DNA from: Mucilaginibacter hurinus
GTDB taxonomy: Bacteria; Bacteroidota; Bacteroidia; Sphingobacteriales; Sphingobacteriaceae
Assembly (NCBI RefSeq): GCF_003324525.1
Contig: NZ_QGDC01000001.1
Location: 558,001 to 622,000, forward strand
Length of the DNA stretch: 64,000 bases
Direction: 5' to 3'
Shown: one piece after another, positions 1 to 9,645 of the stretch
Numbering within the stretch: the stretch's first letter is position 1
How the letters are laid out: every line of letters begins with the position of its first letter
Program-made: the position numbers and the translations under genes
The notes under the pieces: model-generated
What the model was told of the DNA's origin: nothing
Seen by the model: the letters and a program-made list of their open reading frames with translations, nothing else
Databases searched by the model: none

Positions 1-72
1 TTCTTACAACAGGAAGGGCGGTTTTTTTTGACAATACAAACCGAAATAAAGTATTAAAATAATTTGTGTGTT

Positions 73-546
73 ATGGCAGAGGTATCATACTATACCAAAG
101 ATGGTTTAGAAAAATTAAAAGAAGAGTTACAGCACTTAAAAACAGCCGGCCGGGCAGATATCGCTAAGGCAATTGCCGAGGCACGTGATAAAGGTGATTT
201 ATCAGAAAATGCAGAATATGACGCAGCTAAAGAGGCGCAGGGACTGCATGAAACTAAGATTGCCAAATTGGAAGAAGTTTTAGCGAATGCCCGCCTGCTT
301 GACGAGTCAAAACTGGATACATCCAAGGTGCTGGCCTTATCGGTGGTGAAGATAAAAAATGTTAAAAACGGCGCCGTGATGAGCTACCAGTTGGTATCAG
401 AAACTGAAGCGGATTTAAAAAGCGGTAAAATATCTGTAACGTCGCCAATCGCCAAAGGCTTGCTAGGCAAAAAAGTCGGCGAAACTACTGAGATCACCGT
501 TCCCGCCGGTAAAATAGAGTTTGAGATATTGGAAATTAGTCGTTAG
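73..546 (+). CDS. greA: Transcription elongation factor GreA
   Basis: Cleavage-stimulating factor that rescues backtracked RNA polymerase by inserting its coiled-coil through the secondary channel. The 157-residue product has the usual family length. The N-terminal coiled coil carries the acidic tip motif DLSENAEYDAAKE around residues 42-54, and the C-terminal FKBP-like domain ends in the typical hydrophobic strand. I start at the ATG at 73. An in-frame TTG nine bases upstream is possible but would add only MCV. The gene is followed by a long hairpin and then by a HIT-protein gene on the same strand. Nothing looks unusual. Confidence 0.96.
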   Translation: MAEVSYYTKDGLEKLKEELQHLKTAGRADIAKAIAEARDKGDLSENAEYDAAKEAQGLHETKIAKLEEVLANARLLDESKLDTSKVLALSVVKIKNVKNGAVMSYQLVSETEADLKSGKISVTSPIAKGLLGKKVGETTEITVPAGKIEFEILEISR

Positions 547-559
547 CGAGTAATACATT

Positions 560-600
560 TAGGTGAGTAGTAGTCAAGTTCCACGACGACTACTCACCTA
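560..600 (+). terminator. Hairpin after greA
   Basis: A 16-bp stem with one mismatch (560-575 against 585-600) encloses a 9-nt loop just after the greA stop. There is no T-run; an AT-rich ATTAAATAA follows. It could slow or end greA transcripts, or protect the 3' end, before the HIT gene. Confidence 0.5.
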
Positions 601-624
601 ATTAAATAAACTTAGTCAACCACA

Positions 625-1020
625 ATGAGCATTTTTTCAAAAATAATTGCAGGCGAAATTCCCGCCTATGTAGTAGCTGAAAGCAATGATTTTTTGGCTT
701 TTTTAGATATCAATCCCCTGGCTAAAGGCCATGTACTGGTTATCCCCAAAAAGGAGGTTGATTATCTTTTTGATATGGATGACGAACTATATGCCGGCTT
801 GCAGTTATTTGCAAAAATTGTTGCGAAAGGGCTTAAACAGGCTGTGCCCTGCATAAAGGTGGGTGTAGTTGTTATAGGGCTTGAGGTTCCGCATGCGCAC
901 ATACATCTTATACCTGTTAACCGGGTGGATGATATCAATTTTTCGCGCCCCAAACTCACCTTCTCTCCCGAAGAGTATGCAGAAGTTGCAGCAAGCATAA
1001 AGGAAGCGTTAAGAGATTAA
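625..1020 (+). CDS. HIT-family (histidine triad) nucleotide hydrolase
   Basis: Small cytosolic nucleotide-binding hydrolase of the HINT/HIT branch, expected to act on AMP-linked substrates such as aminoacyl-adenylates. The 131-residue product has the family start SIFSKIIAGEIPAYVV and the catalytic histidine triad HAHIHLIP near residues 91-98. The segment before the triad reads VGVVVIGLEVP instead of the more common AGQxVxH pattern, so substrate preference may differ from classical HINT. It follows greA by 78 bases and converges on ruvC. Confidence 0.92.
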   Translation: MSIFSKIIAGEIPAYVVAESNDFLAFLDINPLAKGHVLVIPKKEVDYLFDMDDELYAGLQLFAKIVAKGLKQAVPCIKVGVVVIGLEVPHAHIHLIPVNRVDDINFSRPKLTFSPEEYAEVAASIKEALRD

Positions 1021-1054
1021 AGTTTAGCGTTTATTGCAGAAACGTCTATAAAGT

Positions 1055-1083
1055 AAATAGGCCATTACAGCGGTAGCCTATTT
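1055..1083 (+). terminator. Hairpin terminator between HIT gene and ruvC
   Basis: Arms AAATAGGC (1055-1062) and GCCTATTT (1076-1083) pair perfectly, and the right arm runs into a T-run (1081-1086). It lies between convergent genes and overlaps the ruvC stop codon, so it most plausibly ends the HIT transcript. Confidence 0.55.
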
Positions 1084-1686
1084 TTTCTTTAAACCGTTTA
1101 CACGGCCGGCATTATCTTTTGCAAAAGTGTCCCATCCCGAGTAACTTTTTTTTGCAGCCCCACCACTGCTTTTGCCCGCTATATTCCGTTGAAACGCGTG
1201 GCAAACGGCTACGGCTAACCCGTCGGTGGCATCCAAAAAATCAGGCGTTTCGGTAAAGTTAAGCAAGCGCTGTATCATAGCGGCTACTTGTTCTTTAGTG
1301 GCGTTGCCGTTGCCGGTGATAGCCATTTTGATTTTACGAGGCGAGTATTCAGTAATGTCAATATTACGCGAGAGGGCAGCCGCCATAGCTATACCCTGGG
1401 CGCGGCCAAGCTTTAGCATTACCTGTATATTTTTACCATAAAAAGGCGCTTCAATGGCAAGGCAATCCGGGTGATAATTATCTATAAGAGCTACTGTTTT
1501 CTCAAATATACGCTGTAATTTAAGCATATGATCGTCAATAGCGCCCATCTTTACTACCCCGAGGCTTAACAATTCAATCTTAGTGCCTACCTCCTTTATC
1601 AATCCATAGCCCATTACTGCCGTGCCCGGGTCAATGCCTAAAATAATACGCTCCTTGGTTGCTATAGTGTTTTGCTGCATAATCAT
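1078..1686 (-). CDS. ruvC: Crossover junction endodeoxyribonuclease RuvC
   Basis: Holliday-junction resolvase acting with RuvAB in homologous recombination. The product is 202 residues, slightly longer than the usual 170-190 because of a basic C-terminal tail ending in KKK. RNase H-fold acidic residues are visible: Asp19 in GIDPGT, Glu79 in LAIEAPFYGKN, and the C-terminal DATDGLAVAVCHA segment. Two ATGs (1686 and 1680) are equally possible starts. The gene is transcribed leftward, as is aat about 100 bases upstream. Confidence 0.95.
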   Translation of the reverse strand: MIMQQNTIATKERIILGIDPGTAVMGYGLIKEVGTKIELLSLGVVKMGAIDDHMLKLQRIFEKTVALIDNYHPDCLAIEAPFYGKNIQVMLKLGRAQGIAMAAALSRNIDITEYSPRKIKMAITGNGNATKEQVAAMIQRLLNFTETPDFLDATDGLAVAVCHAFQRNIAGKSSGGAAKKSYSGWDTFAKDNAGRVNGLKKK

Positions 1687-1785
1687 CGCGCCTCATCCTC
1701 CGCTCCGGAACATTTTGATTCCTTTGCCCGACGCCTTTTACCGGGGGTGTTTAGGTACGCCTTACAAATTTACTACACTTATTGG

Positions 1786-2415
1786 TTAATAGGTCAGCGC
1801 GGCCATATATTCTTGTCGACTTATCATTACTGCGCCCATCGATTCCAAATGGCTGGTATAAACCTGGCAATCTATCAGCTTATACTTACCTTGCAGGCAC
1901 AGGTTTATCAGTGCTGTTTTTGAGGCATTGCTTACACTGCTAAACATACTTTCACCACAAAATACGCTTCCCATTTCTACACCGTACAAACCGCCAACCA
2001 GTTTTCCGCCCATCCAAACCTCAACTGAATGCGCATACCCTTTTTTATGCAAGTCGTTGTAAGCTTCAATCATACCGGCAGTTATCCACGTTCCATCCTG
2101 ACCCTCACGTTTAGCAGCAGCGCATGCAGTTATCACATCTGTAAACGCCTGGTTATATGTAACAGAAAACGTATTTGACTTTAGCACACGGCGCATGCTT
2201 TTGGATATAACCAGCAAATGCGGATATAATACAAAACGTTGGTGCGGCGAATACCACATGATAGGCAAATTATCACCAAACCATGGGAAAATACCACTTT
2301 TATAAGCCAACAGCAGCCTTTCGGCCGACAGATCACCCCCAATTGCCAGCAATCCGTCGTCTTCTGCAAGCGCCGGATCAGGAAAAAGCAATCGCTCATC
2401 AAGGCCGAATATCAT
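1786..2415 (-). CDS. aat: Leucyl/phenylalanyl-tRNA-protein transferase
   Basis: Attaches Leu or Phe from aminoacyl-tRNA to N-terminal Lys or Arg of proteins, creating an N-degron for ClpS/ClpAP. The 209-residue product matches the family in length. It has the signature blocks LLAIGGDLSAERLLLAYKSGIFPWF near the N terminus, the MWYSPHQRFVL block, and the GGLYGVEMGSVFCGESMF block in the second half. The stop-to-start spacing to the upstream DUF3857 gene is only about 10 bases, so co-transcription is likely. Confidence 0.96.
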   Translation of the reverse strand: MIFGLDERLLFPDPALAEDDGLLAIGGDLSAERLLLAYKSGIFPWFGDNLPIMWYSPHQRFVLYPHLLVISKSMRRVLKSNTFSVTYNQAFTDVITACAAAKREGQDGTWITAGMIEAYNDLHKKGYAHSVEVWMGGKLVGGLYGVEMGSVFCGESMFSSVSNASKTALINLCLQGKYKLIDCQVYTSHLESMGAVMISRQEYMAALTY

Positions 2416-2425
2416 CAGCTCAAAG

Positions 2426-4345
2426 TTACGCCTTGCGTCGTATTACAAGCTTTTTATTTTGTGCTTTCGCAACAGCGTCAAAGTATTGCCGCATTTCAGG
2501 ATACTTAGCTGCAGGTATTACATAGTTGTTTAAAACAAACGCCGCTGTACTAATTACCTGGTTTTTAGCCGCGTCGTAATTATACTTGATATCATAGCTC
2601 CCATACGCACACTTCAGCGATTGGTTAGCGGGCAATGTTTCCAGCTCGAACCCTTCGGGCAAATCAATAGTAGTTGTGCAGTTTCTTTGCATGGGATGCT
2701 CAAAATAATAATCTGTTTTATGCTTCTCTGAAGCAGGCAACGTAAATGCCCACAAATCAAACGCGGCAGGCCTGTAAAACTTTTTATCGCCGGTAGTAAC
2801 ATCGCAATACTTATCATATTCCAGCTCAAGTATAACTTGCTTTTTACCACCAATGTCGTCTCCGTCATTAAACCCAAAAGAGGACGGCTGCTTAAGCTTA
2901 ATGCTTTTAATCAATTCTGTTTTCTGCTCATCCACACTATGGCGTGCAAGCCCTAAAAATTCTTCCCGATATTCGCCCGTGCCATCAATTTTCATTTTGC
3001 AGGTGGCGCCACCATCAACATAAAGCTTTATGTTAACATCAGCAGTAAAAACATTATCATTTGATTTACTTTTAGGTGTATTAACCAGTTTACCTCCCTC
3101 GTCGGTTATCAACAAGGCGTTTCGGTTTTCAGTAAAGTTGCCTAGCACGCCAAAAGGCGTTGTAGTGCTGGTACACTCCAGCCAGGTTGTATCGCCTTTA
3201 AAGGGGATACATAGTATAGCGTGGTTAAAGCTATTCCGGCTAAAACCGGCATCAGCCGGTTCGCCGTTAACACCGGCACGTATGAGGGCATAATTGGCAG
3301 GTATGTTTACCGCTTTTAAAAGAGCATACATGTAATTGGACAAGGCTTTACAATCACCATACTTCTTTTCATCTACAAATGACGCTGAAAAAGGCTTAAA
3401 CCCGCCTATGCCTAATTGTATACTTACATATCGCATGTTCTTTTGCATGTATTCATACAAAAACCGGGCTTTTTCTTTATCAGTTGACAAGTGAGCTACC
3501 ATTTGCTGTATTTCGGCAGCACGAGCCGGGGGCAAAGTGTTTACATCGCTGTTTAAACCTACTATCCACTTGCCAAAGCTTTCCCAGGTACTTAAGTTAC
3601 CGGCATACCCGTCATATTGAAACTCTGCGGCCGAAAAATCAACCCGTGGAGTTACCCGCCACGCCGGTACGCCATCTTCCTTTTTTGTTGCTTTTAAATT
3701 AGCCACGTGCCAGGTATAAACTTGCCCGTCACCCGATTTAGTTACCTGCGGGGCTATGTTGGTATTTTTGTTGGCGTAACGAAGTGTTGTACCCGCGCTT
3801 ACTGTTATTTTACAATAATCATCCTGGACTGATCGGTCCGGCTGTTGCAAATACCATGAATTGTAATGTAAAGAATTATTACTTTCTTCCTCATATATCA
3901 TTTCCACAGTACAGGGATATGACGCAATAACATGATTAATAAATTTCAGCCGCGCATCTGTTACAATAGTGCCGCCGGATATTGCCGAACGATCATACAT
4001 ATCCGACTTTTTGTACTTTTTTAAAAATATACCCTCAGCGTTATATATGTTCATCACAAAGGAATTGACCGACGAGCCTTTGTCATAGAACAACATTAAA
4101 CGGGCAGCATCTTCAGCATGCTCATTCAGCGCAGTTACAACCGAATGTGTTTTGTTAATTACTTTGGCAGGTCCCTTTATGATAGTTTCGTTGATATTAT
4201 AACGAATCACTGCGTTTGCATCCTCTTTTAGCGAATCCGGAATAGTTGATGCTTTGTAAAGTTCGGGGACTAATACTTGTGCTGTAGCGGCCATACAGGT
4301 AAACAGCACAAATAAGTAAACTGATAATATGTGCCTCAATTTCAT
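2426..4345 (-). CDS. DUF3857 and transglutaminase-like exported protein
   Basis: A 639-residue protein with a signal peptide (cleavage near ATAQ, residues 20-23), an N-terminal DUF3857 domain and a central transglutaminase-like core. The core keeps the nucleophile Cys at about residue 332 in KKYGDCKALSNYM, and a His follows in NSFNHAIL. A second beta-rich region forms the C-terminal third. Proteins of this type are frequent in Bacteroidota and sit in the periplasm or outer envelope; their substrate is not known. The downstream neighbour (lower coordinates) is aat. A broken paralogue ends 9 bases upstream of this start, so the pair looks like an old tandem duplication. Confidence 0.9.
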   Translation of the reverse strand: MKLRHILSVYLFVLFTCMAATAQVLVPELYKASTIPDSLKEDANAVIRYNINETIIKGPAKVINKTHSVVTALNEHAEDAARLMLFYDKGSSVNSFVMNIYNAEGIFLKKYKKSDMYDRSAISGGTIVTDARLKFINHVIASYPCTVEMIYEEESNNSLHYNSWYLQQPDRSVQDDYCKITVSAGTTLRYANKNTNIAPQVTKSGDGQVYTWHVANLKATKKEDGVPAWRVTPRVDFSAAEFQYDGYAGNLSTWESFGKWIVGLNSDVNTLPPARAAEIQQMVAHLSTDKEKARFLYEYMQKNMRYVSIQLGIGGFKPFSASFVDEKKYGDCKALSNYMYALLKAVNIPANYALIRAGVNGEPADAGFSRNSFNHAILCIPFKGDTTWLECTSTTTPFGVLGNFTENRNALLITDEGGKLVNTPKSKSNDNVFTADVNIKLYVDGGATCKMKIDGTGEYREEFLGLARHSVDEQKTELIKSIKLKQPSSFGFNDGDDIGGKKQVILELEYDKYCDVTTGDKKFYRPAAFDLWAFTLPASEKHKTDYYFEHPMQRNCTTTIDLPEGFELETLPANQSLKCAYGSYDIKYNYDAAKNQVISTAAFVLNNYVIPAAKYPEMRQYFDAVAKAQNKKLVIRRKA

Positions 4346-4354
4346 AATATATTA

Positions 4355-6329
4355 TCAGGATTTCTTTAATACAATTTGCTCATTGAGCATGTCAAATACC
4401 TGCCTGTTAAATTCCCTGAAACCGTCGTAATCTTCTTTAAAGTATATGGTTTTGGCGTGATCTATCATATACCTGACTGTTACCGTATTGTCGGCATAAT
4501 TTACGATACGCTTAAACGTAATACTTTTATCAGGCATAACTATACTTAAGCTTTTAGGTAAACCCTCCACCTTATAACCAGCGGGTAAAGTAAACACATT
4601 ATACACCGTCCAGTTATCACGGTAGCCGTAATCAATATCGGTGAACCTGTGTTCGTTTACAAACTGGTTGGCATGCTGTGCAGTCAATATATTCGGTGTT
4701 AAATAAATATAATTGTCGTCAGAGGCGGGAGATTCAACATCAAAATTTATATTTTGTACAAACGGGGCAGGCTATCCGCGTCAGCATTTTCACATTTAAG
4801 CGCGGTAATTTTTAAATTATTGTCATTGTTCCTCAGGTACTCAATAAACTTTTCTTCGCCATCGCCTTTGTATTTTGATGTACGATTGATTTTGTTGTAG
4901 CTAAAACTACTTATTTGCGTTACCCCCGTCATCTTACCATCCGGTTTAACTTCCGCTTTGGTATAAACCATTTGCCGTACAGGGGCGTCGTTTTTAAGAA
5001 AAATCAGGTCGTACCTTTCCATCTCTTTATCAATATACAAGCCCGATGAGTTAAGCAAGTTATCAGGAATCTCGTTGTACAAGTTGTATTTACTGGTAGC
5101 ATCAAGCACGTAATGCTTTGTACTGTCAACCGGTATATATACAACAGCACGGTTAAATTGCCCTAACAACGGGTTGAATGGGTTAACCTTACCGTGATCG
5201 CGGGTACTAACTACCATTGGATAAGCCTTAACGCCAGCTTGTTTTAACAACCTGTATAATATCAGGTTTATCTCGGTTGAATTGCCTGATTTATTTGTCC
5301 AGGCTTTAACCACGCCGTCATTTGTGTACCAGCGGTCAACTCCGTTCCATTTCAATGTATTTTTAACTTCATTAAACAGGTAGGCTATTTTTTTATCATC
5401 GTTTGGTAATTCCTTAGCTTTACCTATCAAAACCTCCTCAGTAGCGAGCTTCTTTTTAAATTGTTTTCCAAAATCTTCTTCGTCATTAAGCCTGCCCCCT
5501 ACTTTAGGCCAGGTATCGGCCCCGGTCTGTTCAATTCCATACTTGGGCTTGATTGACATCAGCGTGAACGATATCGATTGCAGGTTGTCTACGTCAGAAC
5601 TCATATAAGGTTCATCCGGCAAAGAGTGAATGTTAGCCAACGCCTTTGTTTCAACTTCGCAGTTAAAAACTACTGACTCATTTCCGACCCCTATACTTTC
5701 CGATTCAGCTTCCCGGTTGTTCTTAACAAGCTTTTGTGTGATATGTACACTTGGCTTATAGTAAAAAAATTCAGGCACTTTCGTTCTGATTTCGCTGTAG
5801 CGCACGGAATTTTTTCCTGAAAGTACCAACCCGGAAAATTTCCAAAATAATTGGATGTCCATTTATATTTAAATTCAATGACTGAGCCCGGTTTTACGTT
5901 AGGAAAAGTAAAAACCAGCGCCGACCGCCACTTATCGACACTTTCGGTAAACACCTGTTTTTTATCAATTTTTATAATTTCTACTTTTCCGTCGGCCAAG
6001 TTTATGGTTTGTGCCTGCAAGCCGGTAATGTACTCTAAACGGTTGTAGGTGTTGTATTGAATACGAATGTCAGCGTGCTTTTTCCCCTTGTCGTTAAATA
6101 TTTTGATACGCTTATGCCGCTCGTTAATGATATTAAAATTTTGATCAAAATATACGTCAGCCTTATCAAACAACACCATGGCGTTTGCGTCAGTTTCAAA
6201 ATCACAGTTTTTTAACGTTAAGTCGGCTTCGTCGATTTTACCGAAAGGCTGGGTGTTAACAGAGAGGCTTTGCGCTTTAGAATATAATAAAAATGCGCAA
6301 AAAACTAAACTTAGGTAAAGTTTTTTCAT
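4355..6329 (-). pseudogene. Frameshifted DUF3857 / transglutaminase-like paralogue
   Basis: Three overlapping reading frames together give one DUF3857 protein of about 655 residues. The N-terminal part starts at the ATG at 6329 (MKKLYLSLVFCAFLLYSKAQ, a signal peptide). The first break is near 5800, where FQEKIP should continue into VRYSEIR; one G appears to be missing from CCGTG. The second is near 4768, where DSLP should continue into FVQNINFDVE; one C appears to be missing from a run of four. The tail ends at 4355. The core has NSTEIN where the active paralogue has the nucleophile Cys, and FNRAVV instead of FNHAIL, so even the restored protein would lack transglutaminase chemistry. Sequencing error cannot be excluded. 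Confidence 0.8.
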
Positions 6330-6506
6330 GTAATAAGGGTTGTGTTTAATCAATAATTCGGACTGAAAATTACTAATTATTGTTACTGTTACCAAATCCT
6401 TATAATACAATTTTTAAAGCGATTTATCACGCGTAGGTTAAAGGCTCCTATTGGCAGCATTTGCAATTCACCCCCTCAATTTGTAAGTTGCTGAAGTTTT
6501 AGCGCC

Positions 6507-7637
6507 ATGACCTCATTTACAGTACAACCCAAACAACGCGTTGCTTCCATAGACATATTGCGCGGTATCATCATGGTAATTATGGCGCTTGACCATACCC
6601 GCGACTTCTTTATGCCCCAGCAGTTTGATCCTACCGATCTTACCAAAGCCTCTACCGGATTATTTCTTACCCGTTTCATTACCCATTTTTGTGCACCAAT
6701 ATTTGTTTTCTTAGCCGGCACCGGTGCATATTTATCTTTCAGCAGAGGTAAAACTAAATCTGAAGCCGCGAGATTTTTAGTAACACGCGGGTTATGGCTT
6801 ATTGTACTTGAATTAACAATTGTAACTATTGGGTGGAGCCTGCGGTTGGATTTTAATTTAGTATTTGTACAGGTTATGTGGGCGCTGGGCATAAGTATGA
6901 TAGTATTAGCCGCGTTAATCTACCTTCCGGTTAAAGCTATTGCTGCATTTGGCCTTGCTATGATTTTGGGACACAACGCCTTTGACGGCGTGGAATTTTC
7001 ACACGTTAATACTACTGCGGACACCCTGTGGCGATTTTTACATGTGCCCGGTATAGTTAATATTGGTGACAACCTTAACGTATATGTGCTCTATCCCTTG
7101 ATTCCGTGGATTGGCGTAATGGCGCTGGGTTATAGTTTTGGCGTGTTGTTTACTAAGGCACCTTTCGCGCGGCAAAAAATTTTAATCAGAATTGGAGGCT
7201 TAGCCATACTGCTTTTTATTATTATCCGAAGCCTTAACCTGTACGGCGATCCACAGCCCTGGAGTAAGCAGGAGGTATGGTACCGTACTGTGCTATCATT
7301 TATAAATGTACAAAAATACCCGCCTTCTCTCGACTACCTGCTGATTACACTTGGCGTAGCAAACCTGGCCCTTGCCGGATTAGAAAATTCAAAAACCAGA
7401 ATCGCAAAAATCCTGATAGTTTTTGGCCAGGTGCCCCTGTTTTATTATATACTGCACCTGTATGTGCTAAAGCTAATGAGTGTTATTGCGTATATTATAT
7501 TCAAACCGGCAGAAGCGCCCGGGCTCCCTTATACTTACCTGGCATGGGCTATTGGCATAATTGTTTTATATTTTCCGTGTCGCTGGTACAGGAATTATAA
7601 AATGACCCATAAACAATGGTGGTTAAGTTACCTGTAG
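6507..7637 (+). CDS. DUF1624 / heparan N-acetyltransferase-like membrane protein
   Basis: A 376-residue polytopic inner-membrane protein with about ten hydrophobic segments. The N-terminal signature RVASIDILRGIIMVIMALDHTRDFF places it in the DUF1624 / heparan-alpha-glucosaminide N-acetyltransferase catalytic-like family, related to acyltransferase-3 proteins. The His in LDH is the residue thought to take part in acyl transfer in that family. The natural acceptor in bacteria is not established. It is divergent from the broken DUF3857 gene and convergent with a TonB-like gene, so it is probably a single-gene unit. Confidence 0.85.
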   Translation: MTSFTVQPKQRVASIDILRGIIMVIMALDHTRDFFMPQQFDPTDLTKASTGLFLTRFITHFCAPIFVFLAGTGAYLSFSRGKTKSEAARFLVTRGLWLIVLELTIVTIGWSLRLDFNLVFVQVMWALGISMIVLAALIYLPVKAIAAFGLAMILGHNAFDGVEFSHVNTTADTLWRFLHVPGIVNIGDNLNVYVLYPLIPWIGVMALGYSFGVLFTKAPFARQKILIRIGGLAILLFIIIRSLNLYGDPQPWSKQEVWYRTVLSFINVQKYPPSLDYLLITLGVANLALAGLENSKTRIAKILIVFGQVPLFYYILHLYVLKLMSVIAYIIFKPAEAPGLPYTYLAWAIGIIVLYFPCRWYRNYKMTHKQWWLSYL

Positions 7638-7690
7638 TTTATAGAGGGTGGCTGATCGTTTATTGCCGCACTTTACTTAACATAACCCAG

Positions 7691-7711
7691 ACCATCAACC
7701 ATCAACCATGA
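7691..7711. repeat. Three tandem 7-bp units (ACCATCA)
   Basis: ACCATCA, ACCATCA and ACCATGA follow one another directly beside the stop codon of the neighbouring leftward gene. Similar CCATGAAC words recur near 35034-35065. I read it as a small simple repeat with no assigned function. Confidence 0.5.
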
Positions 7712-7712
7712 A

Positions 7713-8384
7713 CTATTTACAATACCTGTCGATAAATTTATCTGCGCGCGTACTCCCTATATTACGGATAAACATCCAGTCTTCACACGCTCCTACCCTG
7801 TCTTCCTGCTTAAATTTACTGTCGGCTTGCGCTAGTAACTCCGTTATCAGTTCATCATCAAAGCCAAGCTGTTTTTTCAGGTTAACAATTGTGGCTTCGC
7901 TGGCTGTATCTGCCTTACCCTGCTGCTTGCTTTTATAATAATGTATCACAACATCCTCCAGGTTCTGCCTGTTTTTATAAGTCTGTATAGCTCTATCACT
8001 TTCACTCGTAGTTATGTTGTTGCAACGTGTTTGGTCGGCTGTAAAGCTAACCGGGAGTACTATCCGTGTGGCCGTGTTATAGCCTGCCGGTACATCCCAT
8101 TTACCCGAGGTTAACTTTACTACCCGCAAGGCTTCATCATCCAAATCAATCCCCAGGCCCTGGTGTATGACAGCATCGGTTACCCTCCCTGTTTTATCCA
8201 ACCTGAAACGTACTTGTATTGTGCCCGAAATGCAATTTTGGCGCGAGTACTCCGGGTAAACTATTTTGCCGGATATAAACGCTTTTAAAGCGTTATCTCC
8301 TCCACGAAAAACAGGCTGGCCGTATATATTAATTATATCGGCCATGATACATGTAAGTGTAAGTACAAAACGCTTCATCATCAT
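7713..8384 (-). CDS. Exported protein with TonB C-terminal-like domain
   Basis: About 223 residues starting at one of three consecutive ATGs (8384, 8381, 8378). A TTG at 8414 would also be in frame but precedes the hydrophobic leader MKRFVLTLTCIMADIINIYG. Residues around 30-110 resemble the TonB C-terminal domain: YPEYSRQNCISGTIQVRFRLDKTGRV fits the YPxxAxxxGxxGxVxVxFxIxxxG pattern. The remaining C-terminal half is a helical, poorly recognisable segment. There is no proline-rich spacer, so this is unlikely to be a classical energy transducer; Bacteroidota have many such periplasmic carriers. It lies just downstream of an M23 peptidase gene. Confidence 0.75.
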   Translation of the reverse strand: MMMKRFVLTLTCIMADIINIYGQPVFRGGDNALKAFISGKIVYPEYSRQNCISGTIQVRFRLDKTGRVTDAVIHQGLGIDLDDEALRVVKLTSGKWDVPAGYNTATRIVLPVSFTADQTRCNNITTSESDRAIQTYKNRQNLEDVVIHYYKSKQQGKADTASEATIVNLKKQLGFDDELITELLAQADSKFKQEDRVGACEDWMFIRNIGSTRADKFIDRYCK

Positions 8385-8410
8385 AAAGATGGGTACAATT
8401 AAGTAATTTA

Positions 8411-9112
8411 TCAACGATAATTTGGGTTAAAGAATGGCAGCAGCAAAGTCGGATCGGGCACGTTCTTTAAATATTTATCTTTTTCGGCCAAACTGCATAC
8501 ACCCGGGTAATCTCCTTGCATTCCTTCCATGTCCAGCATCAGCTGAAAATGCAAGTGCGGCGGCCATCCGCCATTCTCATCCGCCACGCCAAATTCTCCT
8601 ATCTGTTCGCCTGCTTTAATTTGCTGCCCTGTAAACAACCCTTTAAGGCTTTTGCGGGATAAATGCCCGTACAAACTATACAGCATAAATCCGTTTAAAT
8701 CATGTTGCATGATAATCGTAGGGCCATAATCACCATCGTTACTATTATCATTAAAACTGTGCACAATGCCCGCAATAGGGCTATATACTGCGGTGCCTGC
8801 CATGCCCCAAACATCAATACCCAGATGGATGCTGCGGGCTTTATCTCCCGACTCAAAAAGATTACGGTTTTTATAAATAACGCGGTTTTCCATGTAACCG
8901 CCGGCAGCATACTTATAGCCACAGCTACTCAACTGCGCATTTATCCATTGGGAGAATGCAGCTACGTTGGTAACAACGTTTCTAAGGGCATCATTGCTGT
9001 TTGACAAGTTAATGCGAAATACCTTGTCGGTTTTCGCGTTAAAGTCGACCACTTTACTAATAGCTGGTCTTTTGTCCTTAACAACAGATGCTAATTTTGC
9101 TGATGCATCCAT
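8411..9112 (-). CDS. M23-family (LytM-like) metallopeptidase
   Basis: A 233-residue protein whose second half is a LytM/M23 zinc-peptidase domain. The metal and catalytic motifs are HLGID (first His and Asp), the central YGHLS, and HLHFQ near the end. The family cleaves peptidoglycan cross-bridges or acts as a regulatory scaffold. I see no clear signal peptide, so either the start is misplaced or the protein uses an unusual route. The next gene upstream is rbfA, 7 bases away. Confidence 0.85.
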   Translation of the reverse strand: MDASAKLASVVKDKRPAISKVVDFNAKTDKVFRINLSNSNDALRNVVTNVAAFSQWINAQLSSCGYKYAAGGYMENRVIYKNRNLFESGDKARSIHLGIDVWGMAGTAVYSPIAGIVHSFNDNSNDGDYGPTIIMQHDLNGFMLYSLYGHLSRKSLKGLFTGQQIKAGEQIGEFGVADENGGWPPHLHFQLMLDMEGMQGDYPGVCSLAEKDKYLKNVPDPTLLLPFFNPNYR

Positions 9113-9119
9113 GCAACCA

Positions 9120-9494
9120 CTACTCCTCAGTGTCCGGCTGGCGAGGCTCTTTGCTTATCTTTTCAAAAATTTTATCCATGCGTTCTACATATTCGCTGGT
9201 ATCATCTACAAAAAATTCAAGCTGCGGTATTATCCTTACCTGGTCTTTTATTCGTGCGCCAAGTTTGTATCGTATCTCTGATGCATGCGATTTTATGGTT
9301 TGCAGGGCCAGCGAGGTATTCTGATTATTAAAAAAACTTAAAAACACCCTGGCTATGGCCAAATCAGGCGTTACCCGCACTTTGGTAATAGTTACCATGG
9401 TATTAGGCAATAAGCTGCTAACCTCGCGCTGAAAGATGGCGGCCAGGTCCTGTTGTATTACTCCTGCAAATTTTTGCTGACGTTTTGATTCCAT
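9120..9494 (-). CDS. rbfA: Ribosome-binding factor A
   Basis: KH-fold factor that binds the 30S neck and helps mature the 5' end of 16S rRNA, important in the cold. The 124-residue product has the family length and signature blocks RVTPDLAIARVFLSFF in the middle and RIIPQLEFFVDDTSEYVERMDKIF near the C terminus. It is transcribed with the M23 peptidase gene 7 bases downstream. The permease gene upstream is separated by about 150 bases. Confidence 0.95.
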   Translation of the reverse strand: MESKRQQKFAGVIQQDLAAIFQREVSSLLPNTMVTITKVRVTPDLAIARVFLSFFNNQNTSLALQTIKSHASEIRYKLGARIKDQVRIIPQLEFFVDDTSEYVERMDKIFEKISKEPRQPDTEE

Positions 9495-9645
9495 GATAAA
9501 ATATTTAAGTAAGGCTGATATTGTAAAGCTAATATTTAAAAGACAAATGCCGCTAATTTGTTTTAATTAGGATGAGCGGAAACCGGATGAAGTGAGCGTA
9601 AATTTGTAAATACGGCTCGGCATTTCGCTTTAGCCTTTATGCGTA

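Noticed and set aside
1..72. A terminator or promoter before greA
   Set aside because: The T-run at 22-29 suggests the tail of an upstream terminator, but the hairpin would lie outside the window, and no TAnnTTTG with correct spacing is seen.
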